A stretch of DNA of 64,000 nucleotides, from assembly GCA_002428485.1 (NCBI GenBank), contig DIWM01000023.1, positions 1 through 64,000 on the forward strand, in the 5' to 3' direction. Shown here piece by piece: positions 25,073-32,868 of the stretch; positions within the stretch are counted from its first letter, which is position 1, and every line of letters starts with the position of its first letter. The notes under the pieces were generated by a model, which saw only the letters and a list, made by a program, of their open reading frames with translations, had not been told where the DNA came from and searched no databases. This DNA comes from Deltaproteobacteria bacterium UBA6106 (GTDB lineage Bacteria; Desulfobacterota; Syntrophorhabdia; Syntrophorhabdales; Syntrophorhabdaceae). The translations under genes and the position numbers were made by a program.

Positions 25073-25882
25073 CTATCTCTTCCGGGCGCTGCGTTCTTCA
25101 CGTCGGGCCATGTTCTCCGGATAGTCCCCAAACCCCAACAGGTTGCCTCCGTTTACATCCATCACCATCCCGGTGATCATGGCCGCGCGTTCACTAACAA
25201 GGAAAAGGACCGCCTCTGCCTGATCCATTGGGGAACACCATCTGCCCAACGGGATTTGGCGGACAATCTCCTCCTCTTTTTCTTTCGTTAGTTTAGATTC
25301 AGTCATCTTGGTTAGCGTTGCTCCGGGGCAGAGGACGTTGACGTTTATGTTATACCTCGCCAACTCATAAGCAAGGTGCATACTAAATCCTAACAGCCCG
25401 TATTTGGAGGCGGTGTAATCAGATCCTCCAAGGTAACTGATACGCCGTGCTGCAAGCGAGGCAACATTGACAATCTTCCCATACCGTCGCTCCATCATGG
25501 ACGGAATAACCGCCTGACACATCAGAAAGGAGGCTTTCAGGTTTACACTCATAACCCGATCCCATATTTCTTCTTCGATCTCATGCACAAGCGAAGCGGA
25601 TCCTTCGATCCCGGCATTATTCACAAGGATATCAACCGGGCCAAAACGGTTAACCAATCGATGGACCATCTCGCGCACATTATTCTTGATAGAGACATCG
25701 CCCGGAAGTTCAAAGGCTTTGCCTCCATCCTCCTCGATTGCACTCAGCGTTTCTTGGATTCCCTTGATGTTTACATCTGCCAATCCTACCCGGGCACCTT
25801 CACGGGCCAAAATTGTCGCAACGGTCTGCCCAATTCCTGACCCGGCACCAGTTACCAAAGCGACTTTATTATGTAGTTCCAT
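25073..25882 (-). CDS. Short-chain dehydrogenase/reductase (SDR)
   Basis: 269 aa classical SDR. TGAGSGIGQ is the dinucleotide-binding glycine motif and NNAGIEG the structural motif. Ser in NVASLAARR and YTASK supply the catalytic Ser-Tyr-Lys. An Asp after beta2 (GLADVN) favours NAD(H). The C-terminus is the usual MITGMVMDVNGG plus a basic tail. It is the last gene of the leftward TRAP operon, 18 bp after dctM, so its substrate is probably the imported acid or a derived hydroxy acid or ketone. Exact substrate unknown. Confidence 0.93.
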   Translation of the reverse strand: MELHNKVALVTGAGSGIGQTVATILAREGARVGLADVNIKGIQETLSAIEEDGGKAFELPGDVSIKNNVREMVHRLVNRFGPVDILVNNAGIEGSASLVHEIEEEIWDRVMSVNLKASFLMCQAVIPSMMERRYGKIVNVASLAARRISYLGGSDYTASKYGLLGFSMHLAYELARYNINVNVLCPGATLTKMTESKLTKEKEEEIVRQIPLGRWCSPMDQAEAVLFLVSERAAMITGMVMDVNGGNLLGFGDYPENMARREERSARKR

Positions 25883-25900
25883 ATTCTCCTTTCTTCACTC

Positions 25901-27196
25901 CTATTTACCCATTAATATTTGAGGAAGCCACAGGGTAAGGTCCGGAATGAAAGTAACACAAATCAGCGTAACAAGCAGGGCGATAAGAAATGGATAGGAT
26001 TCCTTGACAACATCCTCAAATCTAGCCCCGGAAATGGTTGCGGACAAATACAATAAATAACCGACCGGAGGGGTGACCAAAGCGATCATCAGGTTGACGG
26101 TTACAATAACTCCGAAATGGACAGGATCGATCCCTACCGCCCTAATAAGAGGCATCAACATGGGAACAATTACCACCATGGCCGTCATGGGATCTAACAC
26201 AAATCCCCAGAGAAGGAAAAAGATGTTAATAATACATAAAATGACCCATTTGGACTGGCTGAAAGAGGTAAACAACCGGAGGATAACCTCACCAGCTCTC
26301 ATTTCAGCCACCAGATAGCTGAAGATCCCGGCGCTGGCAATAATAGCCATCACATTGGCTGAACTTAACATCGATTTTGCGAACAGGCGGGGTATATCTT
26401 TAATGTTTATTTCCCGGTAAATAAACAGGCTCAGGACCAGGGCGTAGGCTACAGCTAAGGCTCCCGCCTCTGTAGGAGTTACCATGCCGCTTACAATCCC
26501 TCCGATAATGATTATGGGCATCATCAAGGCGAGGCCGGCGTCAATGACAACTTTCGCCATTTGTTCTAATGGAACCCTTGGGTGAGACGGGTAATTCCTT
26601 CTTTTACTGATGATATATGAGGTTGCGAGTAGATACAACCCCATCAATGTTCCCGGAATGGCCCCACCCAGAAACAGCTTGCCGACAGATTCCTCGGTCA
26701 ACAACGCATACATAACCAAAGGGATTGACGGCGGGATCACGGGCCCTATAGTACTGCTCGTTGCAGTAACGGCCGCCGCATAGGAGGCTGTATACCCTTC
26801 CTTTATCATGGCGGGAATGAGGACGCTGCCTATGGCAGAGGTATCTGCGACTGCCGACCCTGATACACCGCTAAACACCATGGAGGCAATAATATTAACG
26901 TGGCTAAGCCCCCCTCGAATGTGGCCAATGATAGCTGTAGAGAAGTCTACCAGACGGCGCGTGATTCCTCCGGCATTCATCAGATCTCCAGCCAAAAAAT
27001 AAAAGGGGATTGCCAGAAATGCGAAATTGTTCAAGAAGTTGACGATCTCCAGGGGAATGGTTGTAAATGATGAGCTACTCCAGAATATGGTGCAATAGAC
27101 CGCCGAACTCAGCCCCATGCTGACAAAAATAGGGAGTCCCAGGACGGCGAAAAAAAGAAACGCACCGATTAAAACGATTAATTGAAGTAGCTCCAC
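25901..27196 (-). CDS. dctM: TRAP transporter large permease, DctM type
   Basis: 431 aa starting at a GTG (VELLQLIVLIGAF) preceded by AAAGGTGA and 4 bp after dctQ. Roughly 11-13 membrane helices form the DctM fold; family stretches include GVSGSAVADTSAIGSVLIPAM and ATSSTIGPVIPPSIPLVMYA. It is the channel subunit that moves a carboxylate-type solute with sodium after delivery by DctP. An in-frame extension to the right would overlap dctQ and lacks a ribosome-binding site. Confidence 0.95.
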   Translation of the reverse strand: MELLQLIVLIGAFLFFAVLGLPIFVSMGLSSAVYCTIFWSSSSFTTIPLEIVNFLNNFAFLAIPFYFLAGDLMNAGGITRRLVDFSTAIIGHIRGGLSHVNIIASMVFSGVSGSAVADTSAIGSVLIPAMIKEGYTASYAAAVTATSSTIGPVIPPSIPLVMYALLTEESVGKLFLGGAIPGTLMGLYLLATSYIISKRRNYPSHPRVPLEQMAKVVIDAGLALMMPIIIIGGIVSGMVTPTEAGALAVAYALVLSLFIYREINIKDIPRLFAKSMLSSANVMAIIASAGIFSYLVAEMRAGEVILRLFTSFSQSKWVILCIINIFFLLWGFVLDPMTAMVVIVPMLMPLIRAVGIDPVHFGVIVTVNLMIALVTPPVGYLLYLSATISGARFEDVVKESYPFLIALLVTLICVTFIPDLTLWLPQILMGK

Positions 27197-27200
27197 ATGT

Positions 27201-27695
27201 TCACCTTTGTTTGACAGGCCTGAAAAACCGGGATATGAGCAAGAAGATGGATAGACCACTGCCAACGATGTTGGCATAATAATGAACCTGCACCGGAAGG
27301 GAAATGGTTGCCAGGAAAATCCCCTCGAAGGCTTTCAATACCGGAAAAGTCAGAAAAAATATAAGAACCATAAAAAGAAGGGAGAGGGTCAAATAAAGCC
27401 GCGTAAACCAGGGCTGCATCGATGGAGAGACCTTGTTTTTCAGGAAATCCATACATAAATGACTCTGGCGATCAAGACCGACAGGAATGCATAGCCAGAC
27501 CGTCCATATGAAAAGCAGGACCACCAATTCATGAGACCATGTCAAAGAGAACCGGAAAACATAACGGCATAAGACCTGACCCATGGTAATTCCGGCTATC
27601 GCGATGAAGAGAAGACCGATCAATCTTTCCAAAAGGCGTACGATCATTGAGGATATCTTCTCCACAAAAAGTCCTGCGTTAGACCCCGACCGCAT
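27201..27695 (-). CDS. dctQ: TRAP transporter small permease, DctQ type
   Basis: 164 aa with four membrane helices: LIGLLFIAIAGITMGQVLCR, ELVVLLFIWTVWLCIPVGL, LYLTLSLLFMVLIFFLTFPV and YYANIVGSGLSIFLLISRF. The RYVFRFSLTWSHELVVLLFIW segment is typical of DctQ. It forms the membrane complex with DctM. AGCAGG precedes the chosen ATG closely; an ATG 16 codons in is an alternative. It lies between dctP (26 bp gap) and dctM. Confidence 0.92.
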   Translation of the reverse strand: MRSGSNAGLFVEKISSMIVRLLERLIGLLFIAIAGITMGQVLCRYVFRFSLTWSHELVVLLFIWTVWLCIPVGLDRQSHLCMDFLKNKVSPSMQPWFTRLYLTLSLLFMVLIFFLTFPVLKAFEGIFLATISLPVQVHYYANIVGSGLSIFLLISRFFRPVKQR

Positions 27696-27721
27696 GATCC
27701 TGCTCGGACACTGATTACGCG

Positions 27722-28723
27722 TTATTCCATGGCCCGGATTTTATTATAAAGACCTGCCGGCCAGAGTTTCCCATCCAGTTCCTTATTGATGGCTTCGGCA
27801 GCAGTAGTCTTAAAGGCTTCCAAATCGGGCTTTAAAACGATCATGCCTTTTTCTTGCACGCCTTTTATCGATTTCTCTAAAATATTTTCATTCTCTTCCT
27901 TGCCCCATTTGTAGGTAGGCTCTATGGCATCCAGGAGCGCTTTCTGCTCCTCAGGATTTAATTTATCCCAGGTTGCCCTGGAGATAAGTATGATAAGGCC
28001 CTGGCGGATGTAGTCAATTGGGGTAACATATTTCTGGACTTCATAATATTTCGCCATATAAAGGGCATCGAATCCATTATCCTGCCCATCGACCACACCC
28101 TGCTTCAGGGCCATGTAAAGTTCACTGGCCGAAAGGGGAATTGGCGTGGCCCCCCAGGCCTTTATGACGATGTGGATGGGCTTGAGTTCAGGGACCCTGA
28201 GTTTGAGGCCTTTCATATCTTCAGGTTTTATTACCTTACGGGTGCTTGTGCTGACAAGTCGAGGAGATCTGTCGGCAACGTAGCCCAGAAATTTAAACCC
28301 GCCTTCTCTTTCGACCGGGGCAATCATTGATTTAAACAATTCCGACTGGAAATACTTCCGCATGTGGTTATCGGAGTTAAAGACATACGGGGCGTACAAA
28401 ACATTCAGATGTTCCCCTCCTTTTGCCATGGAAGGCACGGCACCGCCGCAAAGTATCATATCTATCTTTCCCATTTTTATTTCAGCAAGGTTCTTGGCCA
28501 AGCTGCCCAATTGACCGCTGCCGAAATTATTGATTTTGAGTTTTGGAGCGAACTTAGCCACTTCCTGGGAATAATGATCTGCTAATGGCCCCCAAACCGG
28601 CTGGGGAGCCACAAAAGCAAGTTTGAGGGCTCTTCCTTCAGCAGAAAATCCCATTTCATATCCAGCTAAAAGCATGATCCCTACCATTAACCAGAGAAAA
28701 CTAAACTTTGCCTTTGAAACCAT
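27722..28723 (-). CDS. dctP: TRAP transporter solute-binding protein, DctP type
   Basis: 333 aa. A signal peptide (FLWLMVGIMLLAGYEMGFSA) is followed by the DctP fold, with GLKLRVPELKPIHIVIKAWG carrying the conserved carboxylate-binding Arg, and LYMALKQGVVDGQDNGFDAL. It binds the solute in the periplasm and hands it to DctQM. AAGGAGGT lies 6 bp before the ATG. The ligand is probably an organic acid; nothing here identifies it. Confidence 0.95.
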   Translation of the reverse strand: MVSKAKFSFLWLMVGIMLLAGYEMGFSAEGRALKLAFVAPQPVWGPLADHYSQEVAKFAPKLKINNFGSGQLGSLAKNLAEIKMGKIDMILCGGAVPSMAKGGEHLNVLYAPYVFNSDNHMRKYFQSELFKSMIAPVEREGGFKFLGYVADRSPRLVSTSTRKVIKPEDMKGLKLRVPELKPIHIVIKAWGATPIPLSASELYMALKQGVVDGQDNGFDALYMAKYYEVQKYVTPIDYIRQGLIILISRATWDKLNPEEQKALLDAIEPTYKWGKEENENILEKSIKGVQEKGMIVLKPDLEAFKTTAAEAINKELDGKLWPAGLYNKIRAME

Positions 28724-28815
28724 CTTTGTACCTCCTTGGCATTAATATTCCTTGCCTTCTCAAATCGATCTTTCTCAATATCTCCATTTAATCCTAAATG
28801 ATTGGACTCCTTGAT

Positions 28816-29439
28816 TTAATCTTTGGTCTGGAATGTTTCGGTCCGTCTTCCAGGTATAAGATGGACATTCAATGTCTTTGCCGGCTTCTTACTTAAACTG
28901 ACTCCTTTGTGAGGAGTGCTTCCTTTCAAATAAACTGCATCCCCTTCAGTCAGGGAGTGCTTCTTGATTCCCATGGTAAGCTCGACTTTACCCTCCAGGA
29001 CATAGATAAATTCTTGTCCTTCGTGGGTAGCCAGCGGGACTTCTTCTTCCTTGTCCTTTTCTTTCAAAGTCATAATCACCGGTTCCATGAAACACTCCTC
29101 CATTCCTTCCGCAAGCAGCTCGGCCCTATATCCCCTCTTTGAGACTCTCATGCTCCGGCGCCCTTTACGTGAGACAACATATTCCTGGTTTTCGTTCTTT
29201 TGGAAAAAGTATCCGATGTCTATTTTAAGGACATTGGAGAGCATTTCTAAAGTAGGAACTGAAGGCATGACCAGCCCGTTCTCTATCCTGGAGATGAGAG
29301 GGGCTGAAAGCCCCGTCTCCTCTACTAATCGTTTCATCGTCATACCCATTGATTTTCTAAGCTCCTTCAGTTTGAACCCGATTCTCCTGGCCAGATCGTC
29401 CTTATTTTCCGCGGCGCTTTTTGAGGGTTTAATCACCAT
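28816..29439 (-). CDS. XRE-family regulator with C-terminal cupin
   Basis: 207 aa from the ATG preceded by TAGGAGA. Residues ~15-70 are an HTH_XRE domain (LKELRKSMGMTMKRLVEETG, LSAPLISRIENGLVMPSVPT). Residues ~125-200 are a cupin (THEGQEFIYVLEGKVELTMG, EGDAVYLKGSTPHKGVSL) that would bind a small-molecule effector. The order matches many regulators of catabolic operons. A 14-bp perfect inverted repeat lies 18 bp upstream (29457-29498), suggesting autoregulation. It lies between the TPP enzyme gene and dctP on the same strand. The 5' part and promoter are duplicated at 31.4-31.7 kb. Confidence 0.92.
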   Translation of the reverse strand: MVIKPSKSAAENKDDLARRIGFKLKELRKSMGMTMKRLVEETGLSAPLISRIENGLVMPSVPTLEMLSNVLKIDIGYFFQKNENQEYVVSRKGRRSMRVSKRGYRAELLAEGMEECFMEPVIMTLKEKDKEEEVPLATHEGQEFIYVLEGKVELTMGIKKHSLTEGDAVYLKGSTPHKGVSLSKKPAKTLNVHLIPGRRTETFQTKD

Positions 29440-29549
29440 AATAGAAGGTTCTCCTAAAATATGCTTAATGATAAATTTATTTACCATTAAGCATATTTAT
29501 TGTCAAGTAATTTTTTTACTCACAATAAATATATGGAAAGGTTGCAAAT
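29283..29549. repeat. Direct repeat flanking the TPP-enzyme gene, copy 1
   Basis: About 265 bp, nearly identical to 31425-31691 at a constant offset of 2142 bp. It covers the start of the regulator gene, its ribosome-binding site, the operator and the upstream sequence as far as AAAGGTTGCAAAT. This copy is functional; the other carries only the 5' part of the regulator. Confidence 0.9.
29457..29498 (-). promoter_or_regulatory. Inverted-repeat operator upstream of the cupin regulator
   Basis: AAATATGCTTAATG (29457-29470) and CATTAAGCATATTT (29485-29498) are exact inverted complements separated by 14 bp. Position just upstream of the regulator start and the duplicated copy before the TPP gene make it the likely binding site of the XRE-cupin protein. 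Confidence 0.6.
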
Positions 29550-29585
29550 TTTGATCTCTCCTTTCGCCTAAGCCTGTGCTGCTTC

Positions 29586-31286
29586 TCATACGGCCGCCGT
29601 CCTCACATTAAATGAAGACACAATCAAAGAATTATTCACTTTCCTGTCGATCACCACATCGAGAAGCGCCGGTCTCTTCGATGCCAATGCCTCCCGGAGG
29701 GCTGGCCCTACCTCGCCAGGTTTAGTCACGCGCCGGCTCCAGGCACCCGTGGCTTTCGCAATGGCCGCGAAGTCCGCAGCTGAGAATTCGGTCGCAAAAG
29801 GATGATCCCCTTGGGCATCATGAACCATGCCCAAAGCCGAATCGTTAAAAACCACAATGACCACCGGCACGTGATATTGATTTGCCGTGAATAGGGTATT
29901 CATGCTAATCGCCATCCCACCGTCACCGGATATTGCCACAACCGGTCGCTCCGGCAAAAGCATCTTTGACGCAACGGCAGCAGGAAGAGACCATCCCATG
30001 CCTGCCAACCCGCCAGGACTGTAAAAGCTTTGAGGCGTTCGTGTCCGAAAATCATGGCACATCCACAGACGGTTATTCCCTGCATCGACAGTGACCAATG
30101 CTTCAGGAGGAAGGGCTTGACCAATTTCGAAGACAAGTCGCCGAGGATGGATGGGTTCATTGTCCCATCCCTGAGCGGCCTCCATAGGGAAGTCCGGCCA
30201 ACTCCCTGCCGGCGGCCAATCCTCTGATCTCTCCTCTGCCGGTATCCGGGAAAGGACAGAGAGCAACTGTCCTAAGACAATTTTGGCATCTCCCACCAGA
30301 CGCAGATCCACAGGATAATTCCAACCCATGTTTCGGGGATCGATGTCAAGGTGGATGATCGCCTGCTTCTCCGGCTGGATCAAACGTGAACTCATGTAGC
30401 AGGTATTGGTTGGGGAAAGGCGGGAGGCAGCTACAAGGATCGTATCTGCCTTGGAGATTGCCTCATTCGCTTGATCTTTACCATACGTACCCATCATCCC
30501 CAGACTCAGACGGTGCGTCTCCGGAATGGTACTCTTTCCGAGAGAAGTGGTTGCCACGGGGGCATTGAGCGCTTCTGCCACCTTCAGCAACTCATCATAA
30601 GCCCTTGAAACATGAACCCCGTTCCCTGCGATTATGAGTGGTCTCTTCGCCCTACGCAGCATGCGGCAGGCCTCTTCTATTGAGACTGGATCTGCATGTA
30701 CCCGGGAAAGGCCCAACAATCGTCTTGTAGCGTGAAGGGGAGGAACTCCTTTCTCATCGACCTCATTGATCAATGCGGATTGCCGAAAAATAACCGCTGC
30801 AGGCCCGGGGCGTCCTGCTGAGGCATGCTTGATAGCCTGCTGGACACCAATTACTCCCTCATTGGGTGTTACAGCCGCCGTGACATATTTCGTCGCAGCA
30901 CCCAGAATATTGAATAGATTAACCGAACCGTAGTCTCCACTTCCTCCCTGAGCTGGTCCCATTTGCGTGAAAAAACCTCTCTCGCTGAAGTCCGTGAGCA
31001 CAACCATCGGGCTCGACGCAAAAAATCCCCCCATGATTCCAAAAAGGCCCAGGGACCCCGCGTAAATCCCCTGGGCAATGACGACACCAGGCTTTCCGGT
31101 CAACCGGCCATACATATCTGCCATCACCGATGCCATCTGCTCATCTCGAGTTAAGATAACCCGTATCCGATCCCGATAGTCATACAGGGCATTATAGAGA
31201 TGATAAGAACCACCTCCGGGCAGTCCGAAGACATGATCGATTTCTGCATCAAGAATCACCTGGACAATCTTTTCTGCTCCTTTCAT
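29586..31286 (-). CDS. Thiamine-diphosphate-dependent enzyme, acetolactate synthase-like
   Basis: 566 aa with the three-domain layout of the ThDP decarboxylase/synthase family. The N-terminal Pyr domain has GLPGGGSYHLYNAL and the catalytic Glu in LTRDEQMASVMADMYGRLTG. The central domain has RRAKRPLIIAGNGVHVSRAY. The C-terminal PP domain has ISGDGGMAISMNTLF continuing to VVFNDSALGMV, the GDG-N metal/ThDP motif. It could be an acetolactate-synthase, benzoylformate-decarboxylase or sulfoacetaldehyde-type enzyme; no small ALS regulatory subunit is present, so a catabolic lyase or decarboxylase acting on the TRAP solute is more likely. The ATG at 31286 is 12 bp after GGGAGG; a GTG 13 codons upstream is possible. 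Confidence 0.88.
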   Translation of the reverse strand: MKGAEKIVQVILDAEIDHVFGLPGGGSYHLYNALYDYRDRIRVILTRDEQMASVMADMYGRLTGKPGVVIAQGIYAGSLGLFGIMGGFFASSPMVVLTDFSERGFFTQMGPAQGGSGDYGSVNLFNILGAATKYVTAAVTPNEGVIGVQQAIKHASAGRPGPAAVIFRQSALINEVDEKGVPPLHATRRLLGLSRVHADPVSIEEACRMLRRAKRPLIIAGNGVHVSRAYDELLKVAEALNAPVATTSLGKSTIPETHRLSLGMMGTYGKDQANEAISKADTILVAASRLSPTNTCYMSSRLIQPEKQAIIHLDIDPRNMGWNYPVDLRLVGDAKIVLGQLLSVLSRIPAEERSEDWPPAGSWPDFPMEAAQGWDNEPIHPRRLVFEIGQALPPEALVTVDAGNNRLWMCHDFRTRTPQSFYSPGGLAGMGWSLPAAVASKMLLPERPVVAISGDGGMAISMNTLFTANQYHVPVVIVVFNDSALGMVHDAQGDHPFATEFSAADFAAIAKATGAWSRRVTKPGEVGPALREALASKRPALLDVVIDRKVNNSLIVSSFNVRTAAV

Positions 31287-31424
31287 CTCTTTCTTTTTCC
31301 TCCCGCTAACCAATATTTCTCCCACCTACTCAAGGGAGATTGTCTCATATTTTTCCCATCCTTCGTCACCATTCTTACGTCTCTCATCTCGGGAATATCT
31401 TTAGTGAGTCTCTCCAGACTGATC

Positions 31425-31581
31425 TGTCCCGGAGATGAGGGGGGGCCGAAGGTTCCGTCTCCTCTACTAATCGTTTCATCGTCATACCCATTGATTTTCT
31501 AAGCTCCTTCAGTTTGAACCCGATTCTCCTGGCCAGATCGTCCTTATTTTCCGCGGCGCTTTTTGAGGGTTTAATCACCAT
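31425..31581 (-). pseudogene. 5' fragment of the XRE-cupin regulator gene
   Basis: It encodes the regulator's first ~43 residues, with the same AUG and TAGAACATTCT-like leader. It then diverges after LVEETEPSAP where the HTH should continue, so the recognition helix is lost. It is the coding part of the 265-bp duplication and is not expected to be functional. Confidence 0.85.
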
Positions 31582-31691
31582 AACAGAATGTTCTCCTAAA
31601 ATATGCTTAATGATAAATTTATTTACCATTATGCATATTTATTGTCAAGTAATTTTTTTACTCACAATAAATATATGGAAAGGTTGCAAAT
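31425..31691. repeat. Direct repeat flanking the TPP-enzyme gene, copy 2
   Basis: Match to 29283-29549. It includes the operator palindrome (31599-31640) with one mismatch in the right arm (CATTATGCATATTT). It lies about 310 bp upstream of the TPP gene, so that gene may have acquired the regulator's promoter and operator through the duplication. Confidence 0.9.
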
Positions 31692-31955
31692 ATGGACCTC
31701 TATAGTATGAAAGTAGAGAAAATGGACCCTGAATCCCTGTTTTTGCGATGCCTTGGACGGCAGCGACTAATGGTCAAATAGACAACCAGTACAGAGATCG
31801 TTAGAAGACATATCATGTTTACTGTAAAAGTACTCATCCCCAGGCCGCCTTCAGCGATAGGTTGTATTAGCAGATCGCCACATGATGCCCCACAAGGGGG
31901 CGGGTCAGAATATGTGTTATCCAGAACGACAGGATGCATAAAGTTTGCAACGTAG

Positions 31956-31983
31956 AGGGGGTCAAATCTTTATTCTTGATTTT
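31956..31983. repeat. REP-like GGGGTCAAATCTTTATTCTT sequence
   Basis: The stretch begins GGGGTCAAATCTTTATTCTT and continues GATTTT. It has the GGGGTCA...TTT form of a REP end but is the only copy in the window. It lies in the gene-free gap between the duplicated regulator fragment and the micro-ORF at 32.1 kb. This gap (31692-32094) otherwise holds only one doubtful hydrophobic frame. Confidence 0.4.
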
Positions 31984-32043
31984 ACTGCTCATTGAAAACT
32001 GCTCTGTCAACAATAAAGATATCACCCCAAGATTCCAAGACAA

Positions 32044-32072
32044 TAGTTATTTAATTTTTTAAGAACGTCCCC
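32044..32072 (-). repeat. REP-1 sequence (single, inverted)
   Basis: AGTTATTTAATTTTTTAAGA followed by ACGTCCCC is the inverse of GGGGACGTTCTTAAGAAATT, found at the 60-kb transposase element. It lies about 20 bp downstream of the truncated histone-like micro-ORF. Confidence 0.75.
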
Positions 32073-32094
32073 TTTTGCCCTTCCCTATTTTTGC

Positions 32095-32160
32095 CTACCA
32101 TGTTGCTACCGTTGCTTTCTTCGGTGCCGCTTTCTTTGCTGCTGGTTTTTTTGCTGCCAT
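32095..32160 (-). CDS. Histone H1-like micro-ORF (21 aa), probably truncated
   Basis: Read leftward, a strong AAGGAGGGGG is followed 7 bp later by ATG and the codons for MAAKKPAAKKAAPKKATVAT plus Trp, then TAG. The Ala-Lys-Pro pattern is that of bacterial histone H1-like DNA-binding tails, which are normally much longer. The lysine-rich part stops about 25 bp before a REP-1 sequence, so the gene was probably truncated by that insertion. Whether the peptide is made is unknown. Confidence 0.5.
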   Translation of the reverse strand: MAAKKPAAKKAAPKKATVATW

Positions 32161-32216
32161 TGATTACCCCCTCCTTAAAGTTTATTTAATTAGTATACTT
32201 GGTAACATAAAAAGTT

Positions 32217-32855
32217 TTACAGCAATCGCCGTGATTTTGCATACATGATAACGATGCTATCAATCACGTCCATCAGCGCATAAACTACACCAAAAATATT
32301 ATCTAAAATTTCCTTGCTATGTTGTTCTTGATCTTGTGAAGGAACTTTTCTAAATAACATTGCCATTATCAGTTCAAAGACAAATTTATAATGGATTTTT
32401 GCGAAGTTACTACTGAGTTGGAGCGTCCCAAAGCGCTCTATATCCATATTTTCAAGGGCTTCAAGCATAGGTTTTTCAAGAATATGTCCCCCTACTTCAT
32501 TTCTAATGTCTTTGATAATTGTATGCCCTTGTGTGAGTTTTTCTTTTAGTTTGTCAAAAAGTTTATCAATATCCGGTCGATCGTTTAAAAAACTTTGAAA
32601 TTCTTGCAATTTTTGAAGGTTTTCTACCACCCCACGAATCTCCAATAACGTTTTGCATAACGCTCTGAAGGAATATATTTTTCTCCAATCAACACCATTC
32701 TCATCTAACGAAGGAATGTTGTCCTCGTATGCAATTTTAAGTTCCAGAGAAAAATCTTCCCTTAAAATGCAAAGGCGAGCCATGTTCGCCGCAATTTTAT
32801 CGTCTTTTGGAAACCATTTGTATAGTGTTACGTTTCTAATATGATACCGTGACAT
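32217..32855 (-). CDS. Hypothetical protein in the type I RM operon
   Basis: 212 aa, 13 bp downstream of hsdS on the same strand, so likely co-transcribed. Predominantly helical; it contains a charged central stretch and KDIRNEVGGHILEKP, which loosely resembles RN-x(n)-H motifs of abortive-infection or HEPN-like proteins, though the spacing is not convincing. No membrane helix is clear apart from a hydrophobic C-terminal helix (GVVYALMDVIDSIVIMY). Function unknown; an accessory or anti-phage role is suggested only by position. Confidence 0.75.
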   Translation of the reverse strand: MSRYHIRNVTLYKWFPKDDKIAANMARLCILREDFSLELKIAYEDNIPSLDENGVDWRKIYSFRALCKTLLEIRGVVENLQKLQEFQSFLNDRPDIDKLFDKLKEKLTQGHTIIKDIRNEVGGHILEKPMLEALENMDIERFGTLQLSSNFAKIHYKFVFELIMAMLFRKVPSQDQEQHSKEILDNIFGVVYALMDVIDSIVIMYAKSRRLL

Positions 32856-32868
32856 TAGGTGTTGGTTT

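Noticed and set aside
31700..31939. 79-codon minus-strand frame with one hydrophobic stretch
   Set aside because: No ribosome-binding site, no homology recognised, and it lies in a rearranged repeat-rich gap; an internal start would give a 45-aa membrane peptide but nothing supports it.
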